Assembly: GCA_020747065.1 (NCBI GenBank) | Contig: JAGMVK010000006.1 | Coordinates: forward strand, 1,922,001 to 1,986,000 | Reading direction: 5' to 3' | Length of the DNA stretch: 64,000 nucleotides | From: Cadophora sp. MPI-SDFR-AT-0126 | Lineage: Eukaryota > Ascomycota > Leotiomycetes > Helotiales > Ploettnerulaceae | Part shown: one piece after another, positions 11,538-25,182 of the stretch | How the letters are laid out: each line of letters begins with the position of its first letter | Numbering within the stretch: position 1 is the first letter of the stretch | The notes under the pieces: generated by a model | The model's database searches: none | Seen by the model: only the letters and a program-made list of their open reading frames with translations | Told to the model about the DNA's origin: nothing | Translations under genes and position numbers: made by a program

Positions 11538-11605
11538 TTAAAGGAAGTTTCAGCTTGGCAACAAGACAAGAGACTACACAGCCAGCCGACTAATCAGCGC
11601 TCATC

Positions 11606-13127
11606 ATGCGTTCCTCCTTCTTTCCCGTCTTATTCGCCAATGCAGCGCTTGCTGCTGTCTCAATTTCAGACCCCTCAGATATCATTGACCCAGCCCTATG
11701 GACCGCCGACAATGCTATCATCCCCGATTACAACGTGCCATTCCTGGAGATTCAGCCCACCGACATCGAGGCAGCCTACACAATTGCTAACTCGACATCC
11801 GTCGACCATGTATTCTGGTCTACCGATCTCAACCAAACAAGCGTCGTCCTAGTCACTGGCGAGTTGAATCTCACGCATTCGACCATCGTCAAGGAGGGAT
11901 ACGCGGATAACTTGCTTGAATCGAGCTTCTGGGGGTTCAATGCTGCTATCAATGTTGTGAGTATCCAATCGGCGATGAAAGTGAATATCAGTATGATATG
12001 ATGCAGAGGCTAAGTTTTGGACAAGGCGAATGCTTCCACGGCGTGGTTTGAAGACGTCAATGTGACTGTGCACAATGGTGCGGCAAACATCTACGTCTAT
12101 GGAACAGATAGCGTTGTTTACGTCAACAACTCTTGGCTCTATAGCTCTGGGCCTGTTTCGCGTAAGTCTTTGCCCTCGTGAATCTAAGATTACCCCACTG
12201 CTTCTGCCAATACTCGCTTTCCTTGATCTTGAAACCATACAGAACTCAGCTAACAGACTCGAAGATGGTGTCTACGCTTCCGGGAACGGAACAGCCTACA
12301 TTAAGAACGTGCAGCAATTCTCCGGCGGGAGGCGATCCTCCTCCTTCTCAGGAGACAGTCCAGCTGGCTACGTCTACGTCGAGGACTCCGTGGCGCACAC
12401 GACCAACATCGGCAGCGCGATCTTCTACGCTCTTGGTGATATCTTCGCCACCAATGTGGCAGGACATGCCGAGAAAGGCCCAGTCGTCTTCATGGACGGC
12501 AAGCAGCGAGCCTACCTCACCAACTGCGATGTCACAGCTGGTCTTCTCGGCGGCGTAGCCCTCTTCTCCTCTCAGGACCGTCAGTCCGGCGCCGTTCTCT
12601 CCCTCGACCACACGAGGCTCACGGCCACGAACTCCATACCTGGTCTCTGGTTCGGGAACACCATCATCAATGTCACTCTCCACGACAGCGAGGTCATCAA
12701 CGATGGGGTTCTGGTCGTTGCGAACTTCTCGCAGATTACGCAGGACTTCGATCACTACGCAGGCTATTCGGAGCAGCCGAACCTCCAGCCTGCAGAAGTG
12801 TACGTCTCGGTCACCGAATCCGAATTGACGGGCGATCTGGTTGCCTATAATTCGAGCTACATCAGCTGGTCTCTGGCCTCGTACAGCTCTTGGACTGGTA
12901 GTGCCTACTCTGGATTTGGAGCTGCGTACTTCGATGTCTTTCTTGATGAGACCTCGACTTGGACTCTGACGAATACGACGACGGTGCAGGTCCTCGCTGA
13001 TGTCGATTGCACACTCTCGAATATCGAAAGTCAGGGATTTGATGTCTATTATTCTTCCGCTTCTAATTCATACTTGAATGCTCAAACCATCGACTTGTCG
13101 GGTGGCGGGAAAGCTATCCCTGTATAG
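11606..13127 (+). CDS. Secreted Asn/Ser-rich repeat-strand protein of unknown function
   Basis: Three exons (11606-11956, 12026-12161, 12265-13127) encode 449 residues. The acceptor at 12264 was chosen because it follows a GCTAAC branch site and keeps the frame through GPVSHGVYASGNGTAY. A signal peptide (about residues 1-17) opens the protein. The body is made of short strand-turn units with recurrent Asn, Ser, Thr and Gly (for example IYVYGTDSVVYVNNSWLYSS, VYVEDSVAHTTNIGSAIFYA). This suggests a right-handed beta-helix or solenoid, as in pectin-lyase-fold and adhesin-like proteins. Many NxT/NxS sequons suggest heavy N-glycosylation. No catalytic signature was recognised, so an enzyme function is not claimed. 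Confidence 0.85.
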
Positions 13128-16100
13128 AGTCTGGTATCGGGTACAGTGGTACACTTTGCGGGAAGGGGATGATGGGGTTGTATTTTAATATGACAAAGAC
13201 ATTGATGGAAAATATGAAAAGATGAAGTAATTATTGAGACATGGTAATTATTGGTCGGGAATCTTCCTCCGTTTCTGTGTTGCATGTCTTGTACCTTCAG
13301 CTTCCAGCAAGACAGAAATGAGACCTGAAGAGATGAAGCAAGATGCACCACTAAAAGACTAAAGTGCAAATAAGCGCAAGCGAGCACGGCTCTCAGTGCA
13401 GAATTGCGGAACTGCTGTGGTAGCGGTACGGCTGAAGCCCTTAATGCTCTCCCATAGTCTGCATTTTGGTCGCGAGGACAGTCCCATTCCGGTCCCACTG
13501 CCACGTCCACTTAACAGAAGCACAGCCGAATGCATAGGGATCCAGTACCGACCGGTACAAACTTTGCAAGCCTTGAAACTATTCCAAGACTTTGTGGCTC
13601 TTCGCTCTGCCGCTGCCACAGTCTTTGCCAGTGGAATGTGTGGTGCGTGGGTCTAAGTCGAAGTACCTTCTCCTCTCCCACGGCATTTCCCCACCCACTC
13701 ATAGAAATGTCCGACTGACTTCTGTGCTTTCCCACCTGTATGTCACGGACCAAACTGACGTCTGGGCCTAGCCAGGATCCAGGATCCAAGTTCACACCTC
13801 GTGGCAGCCCAGGATCCCACAAGTGTGCTGGAGATGACGGCAAGGGAGGACGAAAGCTTTAGCGAGGCAGGAGGATGCGTTTGTTTGAGACATGAGGGGA
13901 GGTGGGGCTCGAGAGACTCGCAGATGAGGTGCAAAATGGAAACGAGACCGAGCCGTTTAGGGGCAAAAGGCTGGGCTGAAATTTTGAGCAATAAATTTGC
14001 TCATCGGTATGATGAAATGATATGATTGATAGCTCGGCTGTGGGTTTGGGCTGAGCTGAACAGAAGTTAGTAATTGTAAAAGAGATGGGGGGTTTATGCC
14101 TTGGCTGATTTTTGCTGGATTAGAGGCTGAGTAGGCGGGTTTGAAGATGGAAGAGCAGTGAAGCTCAGTATTATTTGCTTCAATCTGTAATTTGTGGCCA
14201 TTGCTTGCCAGCGAAACAAGCCGAAGAAAGTTCGAGCTCCTGTGGAGAACAGGGTGGAGCTCTCACCCCACAACCGAACATCCTCCTTCTACTCCTCCTT
14301 CTACTATTTGATCACGATCCAAAGAAAGCTCCGATTCTCCTTGAAAGGACAAATAAATGACAAAGCAGAGCTCCTCTGGTCAGCTCACAGCTCCCCTCTC
14401 ACAGCTCCCCTTTCCCAGCAGACTGGCCTGGCCCTGTCTATGCATACATCATATACTCGATGACCCACATCGGCAGTCTTATATATTGCGGTCTGGACAG
14501 AGTATGATTCCGGGTGACATGGAGAGACGGGAAGGGCAGCAGGGGACGGAGAAAGCTCCCGAAACGTGAGAATGGATTGCGGGGGTGGGACCATGGGACC
14601 ATGGATGGTAGACTTGCAGCGGGACGTGCGGCGTTGATAGAGCTAGAGCTAGAGCTGGGCTCTCCCTTTTATGACTTTGATTGTGACTGTGATGGTTATG
14701 TGTACGTGGAAATGTTTTGAAGGTGGTCGGGAGGGTGTAGTCTGGAAAACAATAGAAGCTTGGAGAGAGAGACGGAGTTCGTTTCATCTCATGAGTAGTG
14801 GAGCATGAACTTAGGTTTCCTGAGGTACGAAGCATGTCGCAAAAGAAGAAGCCAGTGAAGCCACCAACTTGAACATTGTACAGAAAGTGGTATCGAGTAG
14901 CCAATCAGGAAGAATGCTGGGGAACAGGTACTTAAAGCCAAGTATTTTTCATCTGCGTGGCGAGAATGGTGTGTTTGTAAATGGCACAGCAGTCTTCGGA
15001 TTCTGCTGGCCTGTACATTGAGATTCTCTATGAGAGGCTCCTGAAGTTTAGAGCACTGTAAGCTGATAAGAGAATCTTACCTTGTGTTACCAACCTCAAT
15101 CGAACCCGCGATTGCTACAGATGCGCCTCTCGTATATATCAAGCTTTCGAAAAATCGTGGTCGGCATATTTTCTTTGTTTTCCGCAAGCAATACTGAGGG
15201 TTCGCCGATCCGATCCGCTCTCGCTGTCAACTTTTTTCGTTGCCGAGAGTTGTGCTCCATCCAGCATGGCGACTGGTAAAGCATGCAGGCGCACGGGATG
15301 TGATGAGGGTCCGGTCCGCGCCAGGCTTGAAGAATGTGTTTTGAAGGATCATAAAAAGACGTCAGCCTCCTGTTGATCTATCCCTCAGCGCCTATCTTAT
15401 CAGCTCTGGACCTCGAGAATCCCCAGCGGTTCAGATGATGGTTTGTGTATCCTTCCTGTTTCGTACCGAGGAACAAGACGTACCGGTTAGGCGACACTCA
15501 GAGAGACGAGTGCCGAGGAGAGAACAAAGCCCTAACAAGATCTCATTCGCCAAGTGTCTGTAAGAGAGTGATGTCCAAGACACCAAATCCATAGAACTGT
15601 ACCGCTCGTCGACTTTAGTTGGGGACTCTGAGGTGCATAGTTCGTGACTAGTTCAGATGTTCGCCGAGTCGTCTCCAGAGTACCACCGACTGTGTTTCTC
15701 GGGCTGCAGTCGTTACAACGAAGTACTTCCGAACTTGGCACAGCATGTTGTTGTCGCTCCTCATTTCCAGGTGCAATCAAACTTTAATCAGATTTTGCTT
15801 GAAGATGGTTTAGAAATCTCGGCTCTAATATACCAAATTATGACTTGAAAATCGACAAGATACGTATTCGGTGTCCGGCAAGGGAGGCATCGCTCGCTAA
15901 CCAAAAAAAATGCCGACCAGTGCGGAGATATGATTTGCTGCAGAGGATATGATAAGTGATGGACGACGACATGTGCCCCTGATTAATTTCGAGCTCTGGG
16001 CCGCATTCTGCATCCGTAGAGACATGAAAGATCATTGTCCGTGCCGTCCCATTGCCATGTGCCTTCGTATCAGGCAATTGATCCGAAGTGTCTTCGATGC

Positions 16101-17048
16101 GAGGAATCTACGCAGGTAACCTAGGGGGTCTTCCAAGCTCGGGTTTGGACAGCGCCCCCGCCTCTCTTGGCAACCACCAGACTGGAATTTCAGTGGACTC
16201 GCCAATCACTGGACAACGCTGAGTTACTCCTGGCATTTGCTGGGGTAAAAGTGGGCATCATTTGATTCGTTGCAGGGACCGGTCAGCGGTGCGTGCTGAT
16301 GTCGATGACCCTATTTTGACTTCAGCCCGTCTGCAAGCTCTGCACTCACACCACTGCACAACACATCAGAGCACTGAGTGAGTCCATCTGATCGATCCTT
16401 CGCCCACCCACTCTTCTTCAGCTCCACTCCGTAGGAGGCTAGAAACCAGGATTGACTTCACCACTCTGCTGGAATTTTTGAGCGCCCGAAATAGAGTGGT
16501 TGCTTGCAGTACAGCACTCCAAATATCCATTCCCAGTTCCGGAACCCGACTCGAGTCTATGCCGTGACACCGCAACGGTGTGGCGAAGATAAGAGTTGGG
16601 GGGGAGGACAAAGACAGAAGCACTCCTTCTAGCGAAGATCCGTGAATCAATGTCGCTCTGCTGGACTGGACTGAACCCAACGTGGCTGTGCTGGAGAATG
16701 AAGAGGGAAGAAATACTCGAGAGGCTCGTCAAAGGACAGCACGGCAAGCACCACAGTTACTCGAATACCTGGCTGGTCTGAGCTGCAGCACCAAGCCCTC
16801 GCTCAATGTTTGGACAAGTCTCGACCATGCCATGTGGGCTTTCTTGGTGGCTGTTCCTGCCTTCTGTCGTTTCGACCAGTCGCTGAGATCCTTTTGCGCC
16901 TTCCTTAGGTGGCGCCATTGTTCTTGATATTGCTGAAGCAAGAGGTGTGGGTAGCTCTGGCCTGCATTTCTCATGCTAGACTGCGATGATGCCTGTGTTC
17001 ACCTGGTCACACTTACGCCATGAGTGAAGCTCAAATGTATGTCAATCG

Positions 17049-17066
17049 ATCAATCAATCAATCAAT
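17049..17066. repeat. ATCA tetranucleotide repeat
   Basis: Four to five ATCA units within the CT-rich region upstream of the GPCR gene. Confidence 0.85.
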
Positions 17067-17770
17067 TTTCCTTATATCTTCTTCCCCTCTGCCTCTGTTT
17101 TCTCCATCTTAAATTTCTTTCTCTGTTGTCCATGCCTGCGAGGCCAGCTACCCCTCCCCTCCCCTACCCCTGCCCCTGTACTCGAGTCCTGATATCCGGG
17201 GCGGTATATCCTGGCTTGTGTGCACGCGCATGCGCTGCACTCTTTTGAGGGATTCCTGTTCTCTCCTCAACTCTGGAACCGAGAGGGCGAATGACTGTGT
17301 TTGGCGACGCCAACCTGTCCACTCGAGCTGATCTACCTAGTCGTCTGTGTTCTCCTGTCGTTTCAACTCAGTCGTCACTTGCGTATCCTGCGCCGTCTTG
17401 GACAATTCCATGTCCTCAGACCCCAGTCAAGGCTACAAGCTTGTGCATGTGCAAACCTGCAGGTAGCCCTGCCGCATGAGATCTGTGGGTGGATAGCGAA
17501 AGGCAAGTAAGCAGTGCAAGGTGGTGGGTGGCCGCAGCCAGAGACAGCAATACATACTTCTCACGAACTCCTCCATCACATACATCCATTATTCAGCCCT
17601 GCTTTCATGTCCTTCTGCACCGCACTGTGCATCATCAGGACGTTACAACACTCTACTGGCTGCTCCTGGGATCACAAAGATCTCTGTTCCTGTCTGTGCT
17701 CTCGGACCTTGTTCAATTCCAGTCCTGTTCTGCTCCGTCCCGCGGCTGAGGTTGGGGATGGGATTGGCTA

Positions 17771-17790
17771 GATGAGATGAGATGAGATGA
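17771..17790. repeat. (GATGA)4 pentanucleotide repeat
   Basis: Four perfect GATGA units in the region upstream of the GPCR gene. Confidence 0.9.
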
Positions 17791-18258
17791 GATGGATGCG
17801 GATTACTGGTGATGCTTTAGGTACTTGAAGCTGCTGGTCTGTTCCTGCGTGTGTCTTGTTGAAGTATCTCGCTTCACACCTCGCTGTCGTCGGCAAAACA
17901 AACCACCACCTCCGACTGCCACGAGGCATCAACCCCACTTCGCGATTATCTCGAGATAGGAAGAGACGCGTCGTTAGGCATCTTTTCAAGACTTCACTTT
18001 CGAAGTAGCCGAGCAGGCCACAAACGTCTATATTTCGAAAATCTCCCGCCTTCGAAGTTCTTTCTTCCTACAACCTCAACACCACAACGCCAACGTTGCT
18101 TGATCTACCAAGAGCCACAACGCTACGTTCTTAAACTCTCATTGCATCGTTGCACGATCCTTCTGCTGTTCTTCATTGTCTTTGGCTTGTCCTATCTTCC
18201 CAACCTTGCGGGTGACCGCTCTGTTCTTCCCCCTGCGATCTCGAGAAACATCGCCACG

Positions 18259-19862
18259 ATGTTTGCCAAAGATCTCACCGAACAGACCCTGTGGCAACTC
18301 TCGGTCATCGAGAGAACCGCCTCCGCACTGTCCCTCATCGGTATTTGCTTCATCATTAATACCTTCCTGTTCTGCAAGGAGTTCCACAAGACTGTCAATC
18401 GCTTGATCTTCTTCGCCTCTGTCGGCAATTTCTTCACCTGCGTTGGAACTCTGATCTCGCGGGACGCTATCTCCGGCACCTCGGTTACCAACATATCTCT
18501 GTGCCGTTCCCAAGCCTTCTTGATCCAGATGTGAGTATTTCTTTCCTGTTGGGTCTATTCTGACTGAAAGCTGACTCGATCTCTAGGTTCATGCCGGCTG
18601 ATGCCCTTTGGGCATTCGTCCTGGCTGTGAATGTCTATTTAACCTTTTATTGGCGCTACAGACCCAAGCATCTGAAGAGCTTGGAGAAATGGTACTGCCT
18701 CTTCTGTTATGGGGTCACCTTCCTCCTGGCTTTCATCTTGCTTTGGGTGGAGACTCCCGAGCGAGGACCTATGTACGGTAATGCAACATTGTGGTGTTGG
18801 ATCTCCGCGGAATGGGACCACTATAGAATGTACTTGTTTTATGGTCCAATCTGGTAAGCTCATCTTGCTTTCATCTGCAAAAGATTTCTAACAATCTGTA
18901 GGGCTGTTTGCATTGCTACTATCGCAATCTACGCTCGTCTTTTGGTCACCCTATTGAGCAACTACTCCATTCTCAACGGTTTCAGTCGTCGCCCGTCCTC
19001 CAGACCAGTTATTCCTTTCAGCAATGGACCGATTACTGGCATTCGAACTACAGACATTTCCTTCCAGACGGAGCCGGCCATTGTACAACCTACTATTCCT
19101 CTGGATGAGATTCCAGATCGAAACCTGAATCAATACCCCCGCCCCCCAGGACCTGTTGTCCGAAACTACAATTGCCAGATCACCACTGGCGAGATCGGTT
19201 CTCGAGGTTTCCCTATTGATCGCAAGGATGAACCAACTATGACAGCTTCTGAGATTCCCTCACGCCTCAGCTCCACTGCAGGTACAGCACACGCTGGCAT
19301 CTCACCAGGTATGAACCCAATTATTCGAGATCCTCCACGCAATTCTGGTCGCGCAGATACCGCACTAAAGGTCATGGGAACTGTTGCACTCTTCTTCTTC
19401 TTCATCATGTTGATCACCTGGATTCCATCCTCTGCCAATCGTCTCTTCTCCGTGGTACATCCAAAGCAAGTAAGCCTTGCACTCGAGTATGCTGCTTCAT
19501 GTGTTCTGCCACTGCAAGGATTCTGGAATTGCATCATTTACATTTTCATGAGCAAGAACTCTTGTAGACGAACCTGGGAGAGTATCAAGGACCGCCGCAA
19601 TTGGAAGTGGACTGCTCAGGACCTCAGCGACGTTCTCAAGGACGCCTTCATTGAACACTACATCTTCGACCATCCACGTGATGAAGCCTCCATGAACTAC
19701 TACAGTCCTGACTCCACAATCCTGGGTACAACTTCGAGACCTTACACCCCACGAGTTTTTCACTCAGAGGATGATTCAATCACTCTTCTCGAATCCCTTG
19801 AGTCTTCTCGCATCAGCTCAAGTCTTCCAGTTTCTGGTCGTCCTGACATCAATCGAGTTTAG
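18259..19862 (+). CDS. Seven-transmembrane receptor, cAMP-receptor-like GPCR
   Basis: Three exons (18259-18530, 18587-18853, 18902-19862) encode 499 residues. The ATG at 18259 is the only in-frame Met that places TM1 after a short extracellular end. Predicted helices: TM1 SALSLIGICFIINTFLF; TM2 RLIFFASVGNFFTCVG; TM3 MFMPADALWAFVLAVNVYL; TM4 CYGVTFLLAFILLW; TM5 YGPIWAVCIATIAIYARLL; TM6 TVALFFFFIMLITWIP; TM7 SCVLPLQGFWNCIIYIFMS. The NVYL motif ending TM3, the Trp-rich loop before TM5 and the long third cytoplasmic loop (~150 residues) are features of fungal receptors related to Dictyostelium cAMP receptors. These act through heterotrimeric G proteins; the ligand is unknown. The cytoplasmic tail is Ser-rich with likely phosphorylation sites. 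Confidence 0.9.
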
Positions 19863-21793
19863 CTCATATCAGCAATTCACACACACAATTTCTTTTCCCT
19901 GTCTTTCTCCTAAGTACAATCATCTGCTCTTCTCTTCTCTGTACAGGGTTAGGGTTGCTTGAGATTGGGGGGCTTTGCTTCGTTGCTTTGCCTACTGCTT
20001 TAGCGTTGGCGTTTGGAAGGAAGGATGGAATATCACATCACACCCCGCATATGTCTTGAGTCTACTTCTGCCTTTGTAAAGATACCATTTTCCTTTGTTT
20101 TCTGCTGAGCTAGATCTACGGACTAGTTCAATGTTTTTCTTTGAAAAATAAGGCAATTCTCACACATCGACGAATGAATGGAAGAAATTATGGACGAAAG
20201 TGTGGATGGGTCAACAGGTCCTCGAGAGCACGCACCTGAAGGTGGAACTTGCTCAAGTCTAGGGATGAACTTCTATGCTGGGCAGTCCCTGACGGGGCCG
20301 GATGGCCGGGGGCTGCACATACCTGGGAGTCTCTACTTGAGATGGTGGTAGATAAAGACTTGAATGCGAATTCAATTAAACCTTTGTGCGATTGTGCGCG
20401 TGATTGTGAATACGTTAGGGCTCGAGACCTTCCTGTAAATCTGCGATTGCTGTCCTGCACTCCTGGATGTTCGAGGTGCCGTTTGTTCACCTTTGAGATG
20501 GAGCGGAACAACTAAAAGCCACGCAGCGCTCTGGCGACAATTGGTGCGAGATCGTACTGCATGAACCTTTATTCTGGGCGTCCTGCCCTTTCTGTTCGCT
20601 TTTCACAACTGAAGTGTCAAATTAACATGTCCTGCAATTGGCTTATGATAATCATCATCGAAAGCGGCTTAAGAGCATTTAATACCAGCTCGACCAATCG
20701 CGTTTCTGCCATCGCATCTGCATACAGCTCTCCAGCCAAGGCTGATATCCCCTTGGAGGACCCAAACTTCCAAATCATCAAATATCAAGCTTTTGGTATT
20801 GACTGATACCAATCAAGATCATTTAGGCTCTGCATCCGGGACACATTATCATGAGATCTCTATATTGCTGCTGCATATTTACCAAAGAACATTTCATTGC
20901 GTTCGATTTTCTTCTACAAATATGAGACGGAGGAGAGAATGAAAGCAATCAGACGAGAGGGGAGGTAGCAAGCAATCTCCCTCCCACTCGATACGAATGC
21001 GAATGTGGGACCATTTCAGAAGCTGAGCTGAGTAGTGATGTCGGCATTTAGTAGCTCGTTTCCTCTGCAAACTTACTTTCCTGACATGTGGGAATTGTCC
21101 GATCCGTGATCAGAAATCCCTTACCCTAAGAGTATGAAGAAGCCGAAAGCGCTGCAGCTTGTACACTTATTCGGTCCAGACCCGTACTCCGTGTGTGAAA
21201 TAACCGCCGCGCAGTTGAGTCTAGAAGAACTGCCGAATCGTCCTCAGCTACGAATTAAGTTCAAAGTGGGACATCGACTTTGGCCATCGACCCCATTATC
21301 CCCATACTGTAAGCCACCCCTAATCCACCTAAATCCCCAGCGGCCCCAGACCCCTCCCCCAGACCCCAGACCCGTAGCCAACCGAAGCAAAGTAAGATTA
21401 CGAAGCGTCCAGTCAGACCCCTGTGCTATAATTGAAAGTTCGTTGGTTTCCAACATCTGGGCGTTGGATAAAACACGCTTCGAGTTTAGCCTTTATTACA
21501 GGGGATGGTGGGTTATTTCGACGTGGCTAAAAGTCAATAATTAAGCTGGATGTGGGGCCTTGCAACGCGGCGAAGCTGGTCTATAAGGAATGGATGAAGA
21601 CCAAACGAAAGAGAAGGTGTTTGATGGTTTGGATGTGATAAAGGGTTCTTGAAAGGACGACTTTTGTTTGAGATTTGGATGGTTCGATTGGACCCCTACC
21701 AGCACCCCTACACTCAAACATACCGACTGGGCTTGCAAGCTCTGGAGCTCAACAATTATTTGAAGCTTGATTATCTATCTACATAAGGAAAAG
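19863..21793. other. Intergenic region, 1.9 kb
   Basis: Contains the GPCR 3' end and the MFS promoter. A 136-codon open frame at 21134-21544 has no recognisable domain and unusual composition; I do not call it a gene. Confidence 0.5.
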
Positions 21794-23813
21794 ATGGCGG
21801 ACTCAACACAGATCTCCGAGAAGCCCCAGGCGGTTAACTTGGAGAATATCCACACGAAAGAAGAACAAGTGTCTAGCTCTAACAACAGCGACTCCGACCA
21901 AAATCAAAATGTGCACGCAACATCAACGCCTAGAGACGATGATCCTAAGGAGAGAGTCTCGGCGTCGACCATAATGGCGATCTTTGTATGTTCCAATTCT
22001 TATCCAATCCTACTGCCAACTAGATGAAGGACATGAGACTGACAGCCGATCAATAGTTCATGGGCCTCTCGTACGTGGCAGCGATCTCCTGCGGTTTGTT
22101 ACTGGTCACTGGAATTCTATCACACATCGGGCAAACGCTTGGGGATATGGAGAACATTGTTTGGATCCCTGGTGGCTGGTCTGTCGCATCCGCCGTGTCG
22201 TTCGCGATTGCGGGAGGGTTCAGTGATATCTTTGGGCGGAGATATGTGCTTATTACCGGGCAGGTTGTTACGTTGATCGGAGCGGTATGTTTTTTTAATT
22301 CTATGTTTTGTTTTCCGTCTTATTTCGTGCTGATTCTGTTTTGCTAGATTGTGGGAGCGACAGCGGACAAGGTCACGATTGTTGCGGCGGGAACGACGAT
22401 CATTGGGTTTGGAGCTGGCATTATCTTCGTTTCGTATCCGGGGATTATTGAGTTGTTGCCGAATAAGTATAGGTGGGGTTCCTTCCCAAGTCCAAGACCT
22501 ATGATGGGCGTGTTCTGATCAGTAGCAGAGGAATCGGTCTTGGATGGACTGAATTCGCCATCAATATCCCGTTCGGTGCACTTTCAGTCTATATCGCCAA
22601 TCTACTGGTGAAGCACGCAAACTGGAGATGGTGTTTCTACATCGCCATCATTTACTCGGTGGTCTGCATCGTTGGAACGGCGATCTTTTATTTCCCGCCT
22701 TCCCGCCCTCGAAAAGATTACGACAAGACTCGCTGGCAGGAATTCGCTGAACTGGATTTCATCGGCCTGCTCCTCTTCGCTGCTGGACTTACGATCTTCC
22801 TGGTTGGACTGACCTACCTTGGAAATACGACGTATTCCAAAGCTGTTGTGGGATCGACTATCACGATCGGTGCTATCGTTTTCGTAGGCTGCTTCGTATA
22901 CGACTTTACCACTCCGAAGAATCCCATCTTCCCATTCCACCTGTTTGCCATGTTCAGCGAGTTTACCGTCCACCTCGTTATTCTGTTCATCGCCGGTATG
23001 GTCTGGCAAGCCGTCACAACTCTTGGCCCACAGGCGACCCTCTACATGTTCACCAATGACCCGATCCAAATCGGAATAACGCAGATCCCACAGAATATGT
23101 CCGGCGTGTTAGGAGGCTGGATCATACCCTCTTTAGTGCACAGAATCAAGCATGTCCGTATCCAAATCATGGTCGCGCTCGTCGTTCAAACTGTCTTCAC
23201 AGCCGCCTACGCAGCTGTGATACCCAACAACAAGGCCGCCTGGATGGCGCTCCAATTCTTTGGGCAGTGCTGCTTCACGTGGGTCACCACCCTCGCGTAC
23301 GTTTCATCGGGACTCTTCGTCCCGCAAGAAGAACTCGGCGTCTCAGCAGGCCTCATCGGCACGTTCCGCAGCGCAGGAGGGAGTGTCGGCAACGCCATCT
23401 TCTCTACAATCCTCAACTCGATCATCAACAAGAAACTCGGGAAGAACATCGCAGCCGCTGCTCTGCGGAACGGATTCTCGCCGGCCAATCTCGGGGAGCT
23501 GATCCCGGCTGTGATTCAGAATGCTGTCGGCGTGCCGTTTGTTATTGATGCTGTGCCGGGCATTACGGACGAGGTGAAGGCGGCGACGGCGCAGGCTTTC
23601 AAGAATACGTATGCGTATGCGTTCAGGAGGGTGTTCCTGTCGACGATTCCGTTTGGGGTTATCGGGTTGGCGGCTGCCTGGTATGTGAAGGATTGTAGTC
23701 ATTTGCTGAATAACCACGTTGCGGTTCATCAAGAAAAGGAGGTCTTGTCAGGGAAGCATGCGGAGCATCATGAGCCTCATGCTGAGGGTGGGGTAATGAG
23801 GCCAGCGACATAG
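21794..23813 (+). CDS. MFS transporter of the Tri12 / fungal drug-efflux type
   Basis: Four exons (21794-21985, 22057-22284, 22348-22472, 22529-23813) encode 609 residues; every junction is in phase. The N-terminus is a hydrophilic ~60-residue tail. About 14 membrane helices follow. Helix 2-3 contains the MFS signature-like GGFSDIFGRRYVLITGQ. The exon 3/4 junction restores NKYRGIGLGWTEFAINIPFG, the segment characteristic of trichothecene-efflux (Tri12-like) transporters. The C-terminus is cytoplasmic and His-rich (HAEHHEPHAEGG). The family exports toxins, siderophores or drugs at the plasma membrane. No biosynthetic genes lie next to it, so a cluster role is not supported. Confidence 0.92.
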
Positions 23814-25182
23814 GGTCTCAAGATTTAGTGTTGAGGAGGCGGAATGTGAATATCTGATCTGTCTTTCCTTCAGCGCCTTGCCTTTGTTCTGTTCATTGGA
23901 TAGAGGAGAAGCAAATTGGAAAATGCATTTGACCTTGTTCTTATTGGCAAAAGTAGTACCATCAACAAGATGCCGAGATGTGCTCGATTTCTGATTAAAG
24001 CTGCTGTGTAATTTGAATCATCAGCTCTCGATGGATACAGCAGAAACTTGAAGAATCTCGCAAGCGATCGATAAAAACAAAACACTCTGCACATGACTAC
24101 ACCTCTGCCAAGATAATCAACCTCCTCCGAACGATCCGGATTCACAAAAGCTTGACCTACGCACTTTCAACTCAGCCTCCCTAACCACGTAGACAGTACA
24201 AACGCACCCCACATTCTCCCAAATATCCAATGAATAGCCACCTACGGAGCAAATGTGGTTCCTAACACCGACTCGCCAAGTCCCACCACCCAAAAAGGAC
24301 AACAGTTTCTCATGTTGTTGTGATTCTCATTGGCGAGGGGTACGGAAGCGAGGCTTGCATCACCAAATGTTTTCTCTTGGCCCAGAATCGGCATTCGGGT
24401 GGTTTGAAGTGTCCTGGCCTTTTGGTAGGTTGATTTGTTTGGATACTTTCCATGTGTTGTTAATCATCTTCGTGCATGTTCCGGATCATACATGATGGTT
24501 AGACTTGCACAGCCCTATGAGTTCAGTGTCGCGTGAGGCATTCAGAGCTTCTCTCAACCTCAGTGGGTAGTTTCCAGAATCCACGGAGATAAGCCTTATC
24601 CGTAAATCAAATGATCCGGGGTGGTAACAAAATCCCGAGCGGTCGGTTGGAACTTTCCAGAGTTCCGAGTAATCTAAGAGTCTTGTTGTTGCTGGCCAAG
24701 AAGCGAACGCGTGGACTACGCATTCGCTTGTCAGCTTCATAGCCACGAACATCCCACTTTGCTATTCAAGAAGCATACTTTGTAGTATGTAAATTACGTC
24801 ATTGACAGTTTTTGGGCGTGATTCACTGGTATGATTCTTGATGATGTTTGGGCTTTCGAGGTGTGTGTTTAGTGCTGGAGACTTGGGCTGTGAATTGTGA
24901 AGTCAGAACCTGGACTTTTGGGCAGATGGGTGAGATGTATACGTCGTCGCCACGGCTGTGTTTGGTCTTGTGGATCTCCAAGTCTTTTTTATCATTATTA
25001 TACTTTTTAATTTATCAAGACAGCGGGAAGTATAAAGGATGAAGCTCCCTTTGGTCGTTTATTTGCCAAGACCTTTACTTTATCTATTCGATCGCATCTC
25101 TTCCATCGCAACTTCGAGACCTGCTTTCTGGTATACTCTTCCGCTATTCTTTTCGAGGACTCGTATAGCTAAATCAATCAAT
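23814..25182. other. Intergenic region, 1.4 kb
   Basis: 3' end of the MFS gene and promoter of the Frag1-type gene. Nothing else is recognised. Confidence 0.5.

Larger units (their letters stand above)
9596..11605. other. 2-kb intergenic region
   Basis: No convincing gene. Opposed open frames around 9720-10265 (plus) and 9852-10226 (minus) lack domains, splice logic and normal composition. The right end is the promoter of the secreted gene at 11606. Confidence 0.5.
13128..18258. other. 5-kb gene-free region leading into a CT-rich leader
   Basis: No coding region is supported. All open frames are short and scattered on both strands. The last ~1.2 kb before the GPCR gene is CT-rich on the plus strand, with small microsatellites, as seen in long fungal promoters or 5' leaders. 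At 13278-13291 there is an imperfect copy (TGTTGCATGTCTTG) of the motif abundant at 44-52 kb. Confidence 0.5.

Noticed and set aside
15061..15120. tRNA-like B box (GGTTCGATT) on the minus strand
   Set aside because: No matching A box, acceptor stem or anticodon arm could be folded around it.
21134..21544. 136-codon open frame
   Set aside because: Pro/Arg-rich low-complexity translation with no recognisable family.
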